Source: Saprospiraceae bacterium (GTDB lineage: Bacteria > Bacteroidota > Bacteroidia > Chitinophagales > Saprospiraceae). From it: DNA of 64,000 nucleotides. The stretch is taken from positions 2,728,501-2,792,500 of the forward strand of contig JADJRO010000001.1 in NCBI GenBank assembly GCA_016712145.1, read 5' to 3'. Both the position numbers and the translations under genes were made by a program. The notes under the pieces are model-generated. The model did no database searches. It saw nothing but the letters and a program-made list of their open reading frames with translations, and was not told where the DNA came from. Shown piece after piece: positions 18,039 through 26,867 of this stretch (its first letter is position 1; every line of letters begins with the position of its first letter).

Positions 18039-18190
18039 TGACATACATAAAGGGGGCTTGTCTTTATAAAGGAAGGCTTTTGCGAAATTTTATAATAGCA
18101 CACATCTGCAATTCTGTTAATCTAAAAACCTTAAGGTTCCCAACCAAAAGAATCATAAACTAAATACAAATCGTTCCCATAAGTTTTTAA

Positions 18191-18198
18191 TAAATTTG
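18191..18198 (+). promoter_or_regulatory. Possible -7 promoter box
   Basis: TAAATTTG matches TAnnTTTG and lies 32 bp before the ATG of the small membrane protein gene. The -33 region is weak. Confidence 0.35.
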
Positions 18199-18230
18199 CA
18201 TCATTACATTATTTATTTTAAACAAAAACG

Positions 18231-18655
18231 ATGAATCCAATTTTAAGAAATATTTTGGCAGTTGTAGCCGGAGCTGTTATTGGCAGTGTGGTAAATATGA
18301 GTATCATCATGATGAGTGGGTCCGTAATACCTCCCCCTGAAGGCGCTGATGTCACTACAATGGAAGGACTTAAAGCAGCCATGCACTTATTTCAACCCAA
18401 ACATTTTTTAATGCCTTTTTTGGCGCATGCTTTGGGTACCTTGGTCGGAGCTTATATAGCTGCCCGGTTCGCAGCAAACAACAACATGCGTTTCGCCCTG
18501 CTAATAGGTCTGATTTTCTTAGCCGGTGGAATTTTATGATGCTCCCTTCCCCACTGTGGTTTACATTAGTTGACTTATTGGGTGCATACATCCCAATGGC
18601 CTATCTCGGTGGAAAATTTGGGAATAGGCTAGAGGTTAATAGGCTAGAGGGCTAA
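18231..18655 (+). CDS. Small multi-spanning membrane protein, split by a one-base frameshift
   Basis: The first frame (18231-18539) encodes 102 residues with three hydrophobic segments (about 7-30, 58-78, 85-102) and ends abruptly at GGIL. The next reading frame begins with ATG at 18536, overlapping the TGA as ATGA, and continues with MMLPSPLWFTLVDLLGAYIP, a further membrane segment, to TAA at 18653-18655. I infer one protein of about 140 residues broken by a lost base, probably in the TTTT run at 18532-18535. A -1 shift or reinitiation at the ATGA would also join the parts. The last ten residues (NRLEVNRLEG) are encoded by intergenic repeat words. Function unknown. Confidence 0.7.
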
Positions 18656-18689
18656 AGGGATAATTTCGTCCATCTTACATCGACCTTCG

Positions 18690-18731
18690 TCATCGGTCAT
18701 TCGTCATTCGTAATCCGTCATTCGTAATTGC
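18690..18731 (-). repeat. Heptamer repeats downstream of the binding-protein gene
   Basis: On the plus strand the 7-bp units are GTCATCG, GTCATTC, GTCATTC, GTAATCC, GTCATTC, GTAATTG. In the sense direction of the gene ending at 18735 they read GAATGAC and begin about 4 bp after its stop codon. Confidence 0.8.
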
Positions 18732-18734
18732 CTT

Positions 18735-20468
18735 TTAGCGTTCTTTAACCATATTCTCCAAATAGCCTGGTCTGCGATTGCTGGGTTCTAATTGAATGCG
18801 TGAAGATGCAATCAATCGTTCTTTTGGACTGAATAAAAAGATTTGCGGTTGCGCTTCGTATAAAACTTCCTGAAATCGAAGGTAAGCTTGATTGCGACGA
18901 TCTTCTGTTGCACTGGTGCGGATTATTTGAATTAAACTATCTGTTTCTGGAGTTGCAAATCCACATCGATTGGAACCACCGGCTTTTGCATTGCTGCTAT
19001 GCCAGTTTTGAAATGGATCGTATAAAGATGGTTGCTGACTGATATTCAAGGCAACCATGTCAAAATTTAAGGCATTTAAATCTTTCAGTATAAGTGAAAA
19101 ATCTTTATTGACCGGATTGATTTCAACGCCAATCTTTTTTGCTTGTTCTTGTAATAAAAGGGCAAGCTTTTTACCACCGTCACTGCTCACCATTAAATTT
19201 AATGAAAGCTTAGTATGTTTGCCTTTTATCATTTTGTCCAGGATACCATCTTTGTCACTGTCCTTCCAACTGGATTTCTGTAGTAAACTAAGTGCAGAAT
19301 CTATTGAAAATACGATGGGTTTCAATTGTTGATTGTAATAGGATCTGGAAGGATGCACGGGTCCAACTACTTGTTGCGCTAAGCCTTGCATGACATTTTG
19401 AATAAAGGATGGAATATCTACAAGATAAGCCAGAGCCCTTCTTACATTTAAATCCGAAAGTATATCCGTGCGGGTATTGAAATCAATATAATTGTATTGA
19501 AATATACCCGGTGTAAAAAACTGTAACTTGGTTTTAGAGCTGCTGTCCATTCGCAAAGCTTCAAACTGTCTGGGTGAGATATCTGTACAGATATCCACAC
19601 TTCCATCTTTCAAAGCCAATACAGCAGTAGCTTCATCCGGAATAATTAAATAACTGATTTTATCCGGATTGGCCTGAAGCATTGCTTGATTGCTTGCATA
19701 TTTCTCCCCCCACCAGTTTTTCTTTTTTTCTAAAATAATTTTGGATCCCGATTCCCAGGATGTTAAACGATAGGGCCCACATCCGGAAATTATTTTTTTG
19801 CAAAAATCTGCGGATTGAAATTGATCTGCAAATTTTTGAAGTCCGGTCCACTCTGCAGTCGTCCAACTGCTACTGTCTTTTGTCAATAAATCCCGAATGG
19901 TATATTTCTGCATGATGCGTTCAGGATCATAAACATATTCTGGATACACATTTATGTTTCCACTGAGTTCTTTCGCTAATAAGTAATTTTTTGAAACCAC
20001 TACTTCCAAATGTTTTGGATCAGCTTCATTCCAGCGGATGTCGCGAATATTTTTTAAAGTACTTTTCCAATTGGTATTTTTAATAAATGGATTTAATGCC
20101 GCCTTTACTGAAAATGCATAGTCGGCTGCTGTAACGGCGGTGCCATTATCCCAAACAGCTTCTGGCAAAATATCACTGGCATATACATCACTGCTATCAT
20201 TTGAAGAAAGAAGGGCAGGAATCGCTTTAACCAAGAGCGGCGTAAGTTCAATTTTATCCATGTTATACTCAATCAGAGGGAACATGATCAATGCTTCTAT
20301 CTGTGTTGCAGAGCGGGTTTGAGAGACGATTGGTTGCAAACAATCAACATCTTCCTTCAACCGAATCCGCAAATGAAATCCTTCCACTTTGGAACCTGAC
20401 TGACAAGCATGGAAACCTGAAATGATAGTTAGGAGCAAAATACATTTCAAAACATTCATCCATTTCAT
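18735..20468 (-). CDS. Peptide-type ABC transporter substrate-binding lipoprotein
   Basis: I start at MKWMNVLKC, 34 codons into the longest frame, because it gives a clean lipoprotein signal (ILLLTIISGFHAC) with the lipid-bearing Cys at about residue 22. The mature part is a solute-binding protein of family 5 (oligopeptide/nickel type). It has AVWDNGTAVTAADYAFSVKA, ISGCGPYRLTSWESGSKI, a WWGEKY segment and DLNVRRALAYLVDIPSFIQN. It is about 577 residues, normal for the family. No permease or ATPase genes are adjacent, so it is an orphan binding protein here. The start is 58 bp from the divergent epimerase gene. Confidence 0.87.
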   Translation of the reverse strand: MKWMNVLKCILLLTIISGFHACQSGSKVEGFHLRIRLKEDVDCLQPIVSQTRSATQIEALIMFPLIEYNMDKIELTPLLVKAIPALLSSNDSSDVYASDILPEAVWDNGTAVTAADYAFSVKAALNPFIKNTNWKSTLKNIRDIRWNEADPKHLEVVVSKNYLLAKELSGNINVYPEYVYDPERIMQKYTIRDLLTKDSSSWTTAEWTGLQKFADQFQSADFCKKIISGCGPYRLTSWESGSKIILEKKKNWWGEKYASNQAMLQANPDKISYLIIPDEATAVLALKDGSVDICTDISPRQFEALRMDSSSKTKLQFFTPGIFQYNYIDFNTRTDILSDLNVRRALAYLVDIPSFIQNVMQGLAQQVVGPVHPSRSYYNQQLKPIVFSIDSALSLLQKSSWKDSDKDGILDKMIKGKHTKLSLNLMVSSDGGKKLALLLQEQAKKIGVEINPVNKDFSLILKDLNALNFDMVALNISQQPSLYDPFQNWHSSNAKAGGSNRCGFATPETDSLIQIIRTSATEDRRNQAYLRFQEVLYEAQPQIFLFSPKERLIASSRIQLEPSNRRPGYLENMVKER

Positions 20469-20526
20469 AATTTGATTGTTTAAAGGCTGGACTAACAATG
20501 GGGTACCCGACAAAGATACAAATGAA

Positions 20527-21432
20527 ATGAAAAGGATTTTAATAGCAGGAGGAAGTGGTTTGATTGGCACGAGTTTGTCTGATTTTTTAGCTTCAAAAAA
20601 TTATCAGGTAAGCTGGTTGAGCAGGAAGACTGCACACCAAACGTTTCCAACTTTTTATTGGAATCCGGAAAAAATGGAGTTGGACAGCAAGGCACTCCAA
20701 AATCTGGATGTCCTAATCAATCTGGCAGGGAGCTCAATTGGAGAAGGACGATGGACTTCCGATCGAAAGATGCAAATTTTAAATTCAAGAACTGCATCCA
20801 TAAAAACATTGAAGCAGCATTTAAGTACTTTGAATAATAAAATTCCGCTGTTGATTCAAGCATCTGCTATTGGATATTATGGGAATTGTGGCGATCAAGC
20901 TTTGAATGAAGATTCAGATTGTTGTGTACCAGATTTTTTATCCCAAACCTGTGCACGATGGGAGCAGGAAGCGACCCAATTGAAAGAATTTGTTGAAAAT
21001 ATGAGCATCATTCGCACCGGTTTATATTTAAATTCTAAAGGGGGCGTTTGGCCAAAGCTTATCCAAACGAAGGCGTTGCGTTTTTTAAATTACTTTGGTT
21101 CGGGTGAACAATTTTATTCCTGGATTCATGTACAAGATTACAATCGGGCCATTGAATTTATCATTCAACAAAATGCATCCGGAATTTTTAATTTTACTTC
21201 ACCACATGCTGTTAAAAATAAGAATCTGGTAAAAACGATTTGCAAATTAAGCAAGCATACTTGTATTTGTTTTCCAGTTCCAGCTTTTATGCTAAAGCTA
21301 ATTCTAGGTGAGCAAGCAAATTTATTATTAAATTCTAACAATGTTTATCCTAAAAAATTATTGGATGCAGGCTTTAAATTTTCTTTTAATTCTATTGAAC
21401 AAGCGATTGAGGAATTGAATGGAAGCCTATAG
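20527..21432 (+). CDS. TIGR01777 family NAD(P)-binding epimerase-like protein
   Basis: The start at 20527 gives MKRILIAGGSGLIGTSLSDF, a Rossmann GxxGxxG at the very N-terminus. The longer frame adds 17 unlikely residues. The 301-residue protein has LINLAGSSIGEGRW near 67-80, ASAIGYYGNCGDQ, the FSWIHVQDYNRAI-like segment (YSWIHVQD) and a C-terminal DUF1731-like end, all typical of the YfcH/SDR39U1 group. The cofactor is probably NADP(H) and the substrate is unknown in the family. It ends in TAG. After it come a CTATAGAG block and CAAT octamers (21459-21490). Confidence 0.9.
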   Translation: MKRILIAGGSGLIGTSLSDFLASKNYQVSWLSRKTAHQTFPTFYWNPEKMELDSKALQNLDVLINLAGSSIGEGRWTSDRKMQILNSRTASIKTLKQHLSTLNNKIPLLIQASAIGYYGNCGDQALNEDSDCCVPDFLSQTCARWEQEATQLKEFVENMSIIRTGLYLNSKGGVWPKLIQTKALRFLNYFGSGEQFYSWIHVQDYNRAIEFIIQQNASGIFNFTSPHAVKNKNLVKTICKLSKHTCICFPVPAFMLKLILGEQANLLLNSNNVYPKKLLDAGFKFSFNSIEQAIEELNGSL

Positions 21433-21451
21433 AGAAGACGTCTGTAGGGAA

Positions 21452-21490
21452 AATCCTACAATGCTGCAATTCTGGAATGTTGCAATTGAT
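21452..21490 (+). repeat. Octamer repeats downstream of the epimerase gene
   Basis: AATCCTA is followed by CAATGCTG, CAATTCTG, GAATGTTG and CAATTGAT, all phased at 8 bp in the sense direction of the gene that ends 20 bp upstream. They are preceded by CCTATAGAGAAGACGTCTGT, a relative of the GTCTATAG block at 17840. Confidence 0.8.
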
Positions 21491-21677
21491 ACAAATCATA
21501 ATAATAGAATGTTCAACCCAATCTCAATTGGCAAACTAAATATCATAAATTCATTTGTACCTAATTCATGGCAACAAAAATTGCATTATTACCGCAGCTA
21601 TCATTATTTTGAATGAATGATTTTAGTATCAATCGCATTTTATTCAAAAATTTATTTCAAGCTTTGTTCTTACCTCC

Positions 21678-22261
21678 AGACCTCCGGACCATCAGACCTC
21701 CAGACCTCCAGACCTCCAGACCTCCAGACCACCAGACCATCAGACCATCAGACCGTCAGACCATCAGACCTCCAGACCTCCAGACCTCCAGACCATCAGA
21801 CCATCAGACCATCAGACCTCCAGACCATCAGACCTCCAGACCTCCAGACCTCCAGACCTCCAGACCATCAGACCATCAGACCATCAGACCTCCAGACCTC
21901 CAGACCTCCAGACCTCCGGACCATCAGACCTCCAGACCACCAGACCATCAGACCATCAGACCATCAGACCTCCAGACCTCCAGCCCATCAGACCTCCAGA
22001 CCTCCAGACCATCAGACCATCAGAACTCCAGACCATCAGACCATCAGACCATCAGACCTCCAGACCTCCAGACCATCAGACCATCAGACCATCAGACCAT
22101 CAGACCTCCAGACCACCAGACCTCCAGACCTCCAGACCTCCAGACCTCCAGACCTCCAGCCCATCAGACCTCCAGACCTCCAGACCTCCAGACCTCCAGA
22201 CCTCCAGACCTCCAGACCTCCAGACCTCCAGACCTCCAGACCATCAGACCTCCAGACCTCC
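21678..22261. repeat. 73-unit octamer array of two main words, AGACCTCC and AGACCATC
   Basis: The stretch is exactly 584 bp, or 73 units of 8 bp. The main words AGACCTCC and AGACCATC are mixed in irregular runs of one to nine. Rare variants are AGACCACC, AGACCGTC, GGACCATC, AGCCCATC and AGAACTCC. Because 8 is not a multiple of 3, all three frames give the same octapeptide pattern (QTSRPPDL/QTIRPSDH), so long open frames here are artefacts. It lies just upstream of the sigma-factor promoter. Confidence 0.97.
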
Positions 22262-22291
22262 TTTTTCCAGCATTCATACCCAGATTTTCCC

Positions 22292-22320
22292 TTGAAAACC
22301 AATGAATTATAATATTTTTG
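22292..22320 (+). promoter_or_regulatory. Bacteroidetes-type promoter of the sigma-factor operon
   Basis: TTG at 22292-22294 and TATTTTTG at 22313-22320 are separated by 18 bp, close to the flavobacterial -33 (TTTG) and -7 (TAnnTTTG) arrangement. It starts 31 bp after the octamer array ends and 86 bp before the preferred ATG. Confidence 0.5.
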
Positions 22321-22405
22321 TAGAAATTTTACTATTTTTTGAATAATTATGCAACGAATCCGCCATTGGATTCTCTTTTATTCAGAAAGCAAACGAAATA
22401 CCGGC

Positions 22406-22981
22406 ATGGAGCATTTGGTGGAACGGGTTAAACAAAAGGATCAAAGGGCGTTTAAGGAGCTCTATGATCTCTTTGCCAAGCCTATGTACAACATTTGCCT
22501 TCGAATTATGAACCATGAACAGGATGCACATGATGTATTGCAGGAGAGTTTTGTAAAAGTGTTTCAGAACATTCATCAATTGCAAAAAGCGGAATTGTTT
22601 CCAGCTTGGATTAAAAGAATTTGTGTTAATACGGCCATTCAAGCAGTAAAAACAAAAAAGAAAATGATCCTGGAAGAATGGGATGATGTGCCAGGAATGA
22701 TCAATCTCCAGGACGAACAGGAACTGGTTGAAGAGGCGGCATTCGAACAAAACATTCATGAAATTCATGAAGCAATTAAAAAATTACCGGATCGATACCG
22801 CATTGTTTTTTCACTTCATGTGTTGGAAGATTATTCACATGAGGAAATTGCAAAGATGTTAGGCATCGTTTCTGGAACTTCTAGAAGCCAATATTTAAGA
22901 GCTAAACAAAAATTGATTGAACTTATTAAAAAAAATAAAAACAATGTCAGATCCTTTGAAAAAGTATATTCAGCAAGCTAA
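22406..22981 (+). CDS. RNA polymerase sigma factor, ECF type
   Basis: The 191-residue product starting at MEHLVERVKQKDQRAFKELY has the sigma-70 region 2 (LYDLFAKPMYNICLRIMNHE, then DAHDVLQESFVKVFQNI). Region 4 is at about 130-180 (AIKKLPDRYRIVFSLHVLE, SHEEIAKMLGI, TSRSQYLRAKQKL). An ATG 57 bp upstream is possible, but the extra residues do not look like the family. It directs RNA polymerase to a small regulon. Its end overlaps the next gene by 38 bp, which points to a co-translated membrane anti-sigma factor. Confidence 0.93.
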   Translation: MEHLVERVKQKDQRAFKELYDLFAKPMYNICLRIMNHEQDAHDVLQESFVKVFQNIHQLQKAELFPAWIKRICVNTAIQAVKTKKKMILEEWDDVPGMINLQDEQELVEEAAFEQNIHEIHEAIKKLPDRYRIVFSLHVLEDYSHEEIAKMLGIVSGTSRSQYLRAKQKLIELIKKNKNNVRSFEKVYSAS

Positions 22982-23891
22982 ACATCAATTTGATGTGGAG
23001 CAGCCGGATCCGGATTTGTTTGGAAAAATTCTGGCTCAGCTTGAACAGGAAGAAATGAAACCACTTCCGGTGAAACGAAACTTTAGCTATTCATTTCAAT
23101 GGTTGGCAGTGGCCGCTTCCTTAGTCTTGCTGATTGTTTGTGGTATTTTATTGTTTAATACTCAAAGTACTACAAATCCTGAACTAGCACAAAATCACAC
23201 ATCCAACCGATCTCAAAGTAATGAAAGGTTGCCAGCAACGATAGCAAATACTGATCAACAATTGGCAACAAATAGTAAGGATGCATCTAATTATAAAAAT
23301 ACATCGGATTCACAAAGCAAAGGGCTGCTTTTAAATGAATCGGAAGCAAGCTCAAAGGCATTGATTGCAAGTACAAAGAATGAACGGAGCAATTTGGTAA
23401 ATCTTGGTGAGAAGAATCAACCAACAACCGAATTAAATACAATCAGTGATCCTTTAAAAATGGCAACTGGAGTATCAGATGTTGCAAGCAATGTGGAGAA
23501 TTCCCAAAATCATGTGAATGAAATTAGTGGACAACAAATAGTGCATAAAGAAGAAATTGCTGCAAATGAAAGGAGTAACAGTTCAGAAAAATTAATGATT
23601 ACACCAAATACACAATCATTAACTGATAAGGGAAATGTAAAAGAAGGTAATGTAATTCCCCAGGCATTGGTTGATACACAAAAGGGTGCTATAGAAAATG
23701 AATCTGATTCTGAAAATCAAGATTTGAAAGGTTTTATAAAGAAAGGATTTTTTAATTTTCTATCTAAGAAAGCAAAAAAATGGTCAGGCGATGCTTTGAG
23801 CATTGAAAATCAGGGCAAGAAAGATGAAACTATTTTAGCCTTGCATTTTAAAAATGAAAAGTTTGAATTTTCAAAAGCAATCCACTTTTAG
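22944..23891 (+). CDS. Probable membrane anti-sigma factor
   Basis: I start at MSDPLKKYIQQAK because the short cytoplasmic segment of about 45 residues followed by one membrane segment (LAVAASLVLLIVCGILLF, about 50-67) is the usual anti-sigma plan. The long periplasmic part (about 68-315) is rich in Asn, Ser, Gln and Thr with no recognisable domain, and a basic patch lies near residue 270. The role is inferred from the 38-bp overlap with the sigma gene and the topology. There is no clear zinc anti-sigma motif in the first 45 residues. Confidence 0.7.
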   Translation: MSDPLKKYIQQAKHQFDVEQPDPDLFGKILAQLEQEEMKPLPVKRNFSYSFQWLAVAASLVLLIVCGILLFNTQSTTNPELAQNHTSNRSQSNERLPATIANTDQQLATNSKDASNYKNTSDSQSKGLLLNESEASSKALIASTKNERSNLVNLGEKNQPTTELNTISDPLKMATGVSDVASNVENSQNHVNEISGQQIVHKEEIAANERSNSSEKLMITPNTQSLTDKGNVKEGNVIPQALVDTQKGAIENESDSENQDLKGFIKKGFFNFLSKKAKKWSGDALSIENQGKKDETILALHFKNEKFEFSKAIHF

Positions 23892-23934
23892 TTTTCAAAA
23901 AGAATCTATTATTTAACAATATAAATTAGCAAAA

Positions 23935-24975
23935 ATGAAAAGCAACATGTTTTTATTAGCCATAGCTATGGTTTGTACTATAGGCTTCCTTCAGGCCCAG
24001 GAATCTCCGAAGCCACCTGCTCCACCGCCTGCTGAATCAATCATTCCTCCAGCTCCACCAAAGCCTCCGGTTGTGGAAAATGAGGATACAACCAGGATCT
24101 CATTGGGGGATAAACAAATTTTAATTATTAACAAAAAATCAAAAAAAGATCCGAATGAACAAACAGAAGCAGAACGCGAACTGGAAGACCAATTGGATGA
24201 TGTAAAAGATGAATTGGAGGCTGCCAAAAGGGAATTAGACGAAGAGAAATTGGAAATGGAACGCGAAAAGCAAAACATGGAATTGGAAGTAGAAAAACAG
24301 CACAAAGGGGGCAAGCATAATGAAAACAAAGCACCAGGTGAGAAACGTAAGTACAAAACTGAAAAGAAAAACAAATCAGCAAACGTAGATTTTATCGACA
24401 TTGATTTGGGAGTAAATTTTTTAAAATTTGGAAATGATATTGCCGAATCTACCAAAGATGATTTGAAATTAAAATACTGGGGCTCCTGGAGTACAACTTT
24501 TACTTTTTTACCAACTAAAATATATTTGGGAACTCCGAATCTGATGTTGATGACCGGATTTGGATGGCGTATTGGTCAATTTGAGTTTAAAGAAAAATTG
24601 GATTTCGAACCAAATCAAACCCTTTTATATGCTAAGTTTGATAATATTAAGAAATCCCAGTTTGTAATTCACCAATTGCAAATCCCTTTGAGTGTTTATG
24701 TTCAAAGTAATAAAATAAAAGGATTAGGCCGCATCGGTGCAGGCTTTGGTGGATATGCAGGATTATTAATTCATCAAGAGTTGGAAACGGATACTGAAAA
24801 ACCTAAGCGTTCAATTGAAACAGAAGAAGATTTTGGCTTTGAAGATTTTCGATATGGTCTTTCAGCTCGTATCGATGTTGGAGCTTTAAAATTATTTGCA
24901 AATATGGATATGAATGATTTATGGAAGGATCATGATATCAGAAATATTGAATGCGGACTTTGGTTTGATTTTTAA
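23935..24975 (+). CDS. Outer-membrane beta-barrel protein with Pro-rich and coiled-coil N-terminal region
   Basis: The 346-residue protein has a signal peptide (about 1-21) followed by a proline-rich stretch (PKPPAPPPAE, PPAPPKPPV). Next come a highly charged coiled coil of about 60 residues with long Glu/Lys runs (about 75-135) and a C-terminal outer-membrane barrel of about 190 residues ending in Trp-Phe-Asp-Phe. The plan suggests a barrel with a periplasmic rod that could reach peptidoglycan or the anti-sigma factor. It follows that gene by 43 bp and a terminator lies downstream, so it is the third gene of the operon. Confidence 0.75.
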   Translation: MKSNMFLLAIAMVCTIGFLQAQESPKPPAPPPAESIIPPAPPKPPVVENEDTTRISLGDKQILIINKKSKKDPNEQTEAERELEDQLDDVKDELEAAKRELDEEKLEMEREKQNMELEVEKQHKGGKHNENKAPGEKRKYKTEKKNKSANVDFIDIDLGVNFLKFGNDIAESTKDDLKLKYWGSWSTTFTFLPTKIYLGTPNLMLMTGFGWRIGQFEFKEKLDFEPNQTLLYAKFDNIKKSQFVIHQLQIPLSVYVQSNKIKGLGRIGAGFGGYAGLLIHQELETDTEKPKRSIETEEDFGFEDFRYGLSARIDVGALKLFANMDMNDLWKDHDIRNIECGLWFDF

Positions 24976-25036
24976 AAATGAAATACCAACCTGAGTAAAA
25001 TCAGTTTAAACGTTTGACTTTCTTCATAATGTGGTT

Positions 25037-25073
25037 AGCCTGTAGTTCGATGGAGCTGCAGGCTCTTTTTTTT
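25037..25073 (+). terminator. Rho-independent terminator of the sigma operon
   Basis: AGCCTGTAG pairs with CTGCAGGCT (one mismatch) around a 10-base loop and is followed by CTTTTTTTT. It lies 60 bp after the barrel gene. Confidence 0.8.
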
Positions 25074-25144
25074 ACAATTCATCTGAAGTGATGGATGAAT
25101 CAATAGACCGGGTTGTTTCTATCTTTGTTTTCTAATATAACCCA

Positions 25145-26062
25145 TTGCATTTAGACAAAAAACCATTAAGCGACTTTATCAACAGTCTTGGATTTTTCCA
25201 TGTAGGATTTGCTCGTGCCCGTTACCTTGAAGAAGAAGCAGATCGTCTTGAAAATTGGCTCAATCAATCGTATCAGGGTGAAATGAATTATCTCGAACGA
25301 TATTTTGATTTTCGTCTTGACCCTCAAAAATTAATGCCAGGATGTAAAACGATCATAGTGTTGGCAATGAACTATTTTCAAGAACCAAGAGCAACAAATG
25401 AAAATCAAAGTAAAATCTCCATGTATGCCTTGGGCAAGGACTATCATAAGATTATTCGATCAAAAACTAAGGCCATCATTCAATGGATGCGGCATCAATA
25501 TGGCGACATAGCAGCACGAGCCTTTGTAGATTCAGGTCCGGTATTAGAACGTGTTTGGGCAAAAGAATCCGGCATAAGCTGGACTGGAAAAAACACCTTG
25601 TCTATTAATCCTAAAACGGGCTCTTATTTTTTTCTTTCCTGCATTCTAACCGATTTAGAATTTGAAGCCGATACACCCATTAAAGCGTATTGCGGAACTT
25701 GTAAAAAATGCATCGATGCTTGTCCGACTCAAGCAATTCATGAAGACGGTTTTTTACTGGATGCATCTAAATGTATTTCCTATCTGACAATTGAATTAAA
25801 ATCGCAGATTCCAGAGGAGTTTAAAGGTAAAATGGATGATTGGATTTTTGGTTGTGATGTTTGTCAGGATGTTTGTCCTTGGAATCGTTTTTCTAAGCCA
25901 ACAGAAGTCGAAGCGCTTTTCAGTTCAGATACCATTAAACAACTTACAAATCAAGAACTTCTTGAAATGGACGAAGTTGCATTTAATCTTTTGTTCATGC
26001 ATTCCCCACTTAAACGTAGCGGACTGAAAGGCCTGCAAAGAAACATCCGATTTATTCAATAA
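25145..26062 (+). CDS. queG: Epoxyqueuosine reductase
   Basis: The 305-residue protein performs the last step of queuosine synthesis, reducing epoxyqueuosine in tRNA. It is an iron-sulfur and cobalamin enzyme. Both cluster motifs are visible: CGTCKKCIDACPTQAI near 184-199 and CDVCQDVCPWNRF near 237-249. The N-terminal half has FVDSGPVLERVWAKESGISW. The frame has an upstream stop at 25133 and no ATG, so the start must be TTG at 25145 (HLDKKPLSDFINSLGF). The family often has a further HEAT-like C-terminal domain, which is absent here. Confidence 0.94.
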   Translation: MHLDKKPLSDFINSLGFFHVGFARARYLEEEADRLENWLNQSYQGEMNYLERYFDFRLDPQKLMPGCKTIIVLAMNYFQEPRATNENQSKISMYALGKDYHKIIRSKTKAIIQWMRHQYGDIAARAFVDSGPVLERVWAKESGISWTGKNTLSINPKTGSYFFLSCILTDLEFEADTPIKAYCGTCKKCIDACPTQAIHEDGFLLDASKCISYLTIELKSQIPEEFKGKMDDWIFGCDVCQDVCPWNRFSKPTEVEALFSSDTIKQLTNQELLEMDEVAFNLLFMHSPLKRSGLKGLQRNIRFIQ

Positions 26063-26076
26063 TCTAAGAGTCTGCC

Positions 26077-26672
26077 AGCCCAACAGCCCCAAAATCAGTA
26101 GTCAGCAGTTAGGAGTCAGTAGTCAAAAATTCAAATTCCATTACTGGCATTCAGTCCCAAAGCCCAACAGCCCTAAAATCAGTAGTCAGCAGTTAGGAGT
26201 CAGTAGTCAAAAATTCAAATTCCATTACTGGCATTCAGTCCCAAAGCCCAACAGCCCCAAAATCAGTAGTCAGTAGTTAGGAGTCAGTAGTCAAAAATTC
26301 AAATTCCATTACTGGCATTCAGTCCCAAAGCCCAACAGCCCCAAAATCAGTAGTCAGCAGTTAGGAGTCAGTAGTCAAAAATTCAAATTCCATTACTGGC
26401 ATTCAGTCCCAAAGCCCAACAGCCCCAAAATCAGTAGTCAGCAGTTAGGAGTCAGTAGTCAAAAATTCAAATTCCATTACTGGCATTCAGTCCCAAAGCC
26501 CAACAGCCCCAAAATCAGTAGTCAGCAGTTAGGAGTCAGTAGTCAAAAATTCAAATTCCATTACTGGCATTCAGTCCCAAAGCCCAACAGCCCTAAAATC
26601 AGTAGTCAGCAGTTAGGAGTCAGTAGTCAAAAATTCAAATTACTGGCATTCAGCCCCTCAGTCCTCCAGCCC
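26077..26672. repeat. 84-bp tandem array, seven copies
   Basis: Units begin at 26091, 26175, 26259, 26343, 26427, 26511 and 26595, an exact 84-bp period. Copies differ only at one or two bases (for example GCCCC or GCCCT). Each unit holds the 7-bp series CAGTAGT, CAGCAGT, TAGGAGT, CAGTAGT, then an AT-rich part and CCAACAGCC. The last copy is truncated. The first half of the unit is related to the array at 5603-6028. No unique spacers are present. Confidence 0.97.
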
Positions 26673-26867
26673 TTCCGCCCTTCCTCAAGGAACTTTTCTT
26701 AGATTTTTATTGTTTATATACAAATTATCTCTGCGGATAATCCTCGTCACAAGCTTAAATTACAGATGGCATTAATTTGTAATATTTGTATTTAACCAAA
26801 GTGCAGGCCAGGACATTTTGATATTCAGCCAAGCTTTACTATTTTTAAACTGTTTTAAACCAGAGAA

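Noticed and set aside
21613..22312. Two overlapping long open frames rich in QTSRPPD repeats
   Set aside because: They are the translation of an 8-bp array. All frames give the same octapeptide, there is no domain, and the opposite strand is open too.
23991..24455. 154-residue Ser/Gly-rich open frame antisense to the barrel gene
   Set aside because: It mirrors the Pro-rich and Glu/Lys-rich coding sequence on the other strand; the barrel protein has a clear signal peptide and operon context.
26077..26672. CRISPR-like array with regular spacing
   Set aside because: The whole 84-bp unit is repeated, with no unique spacers and no cas genes nearby.
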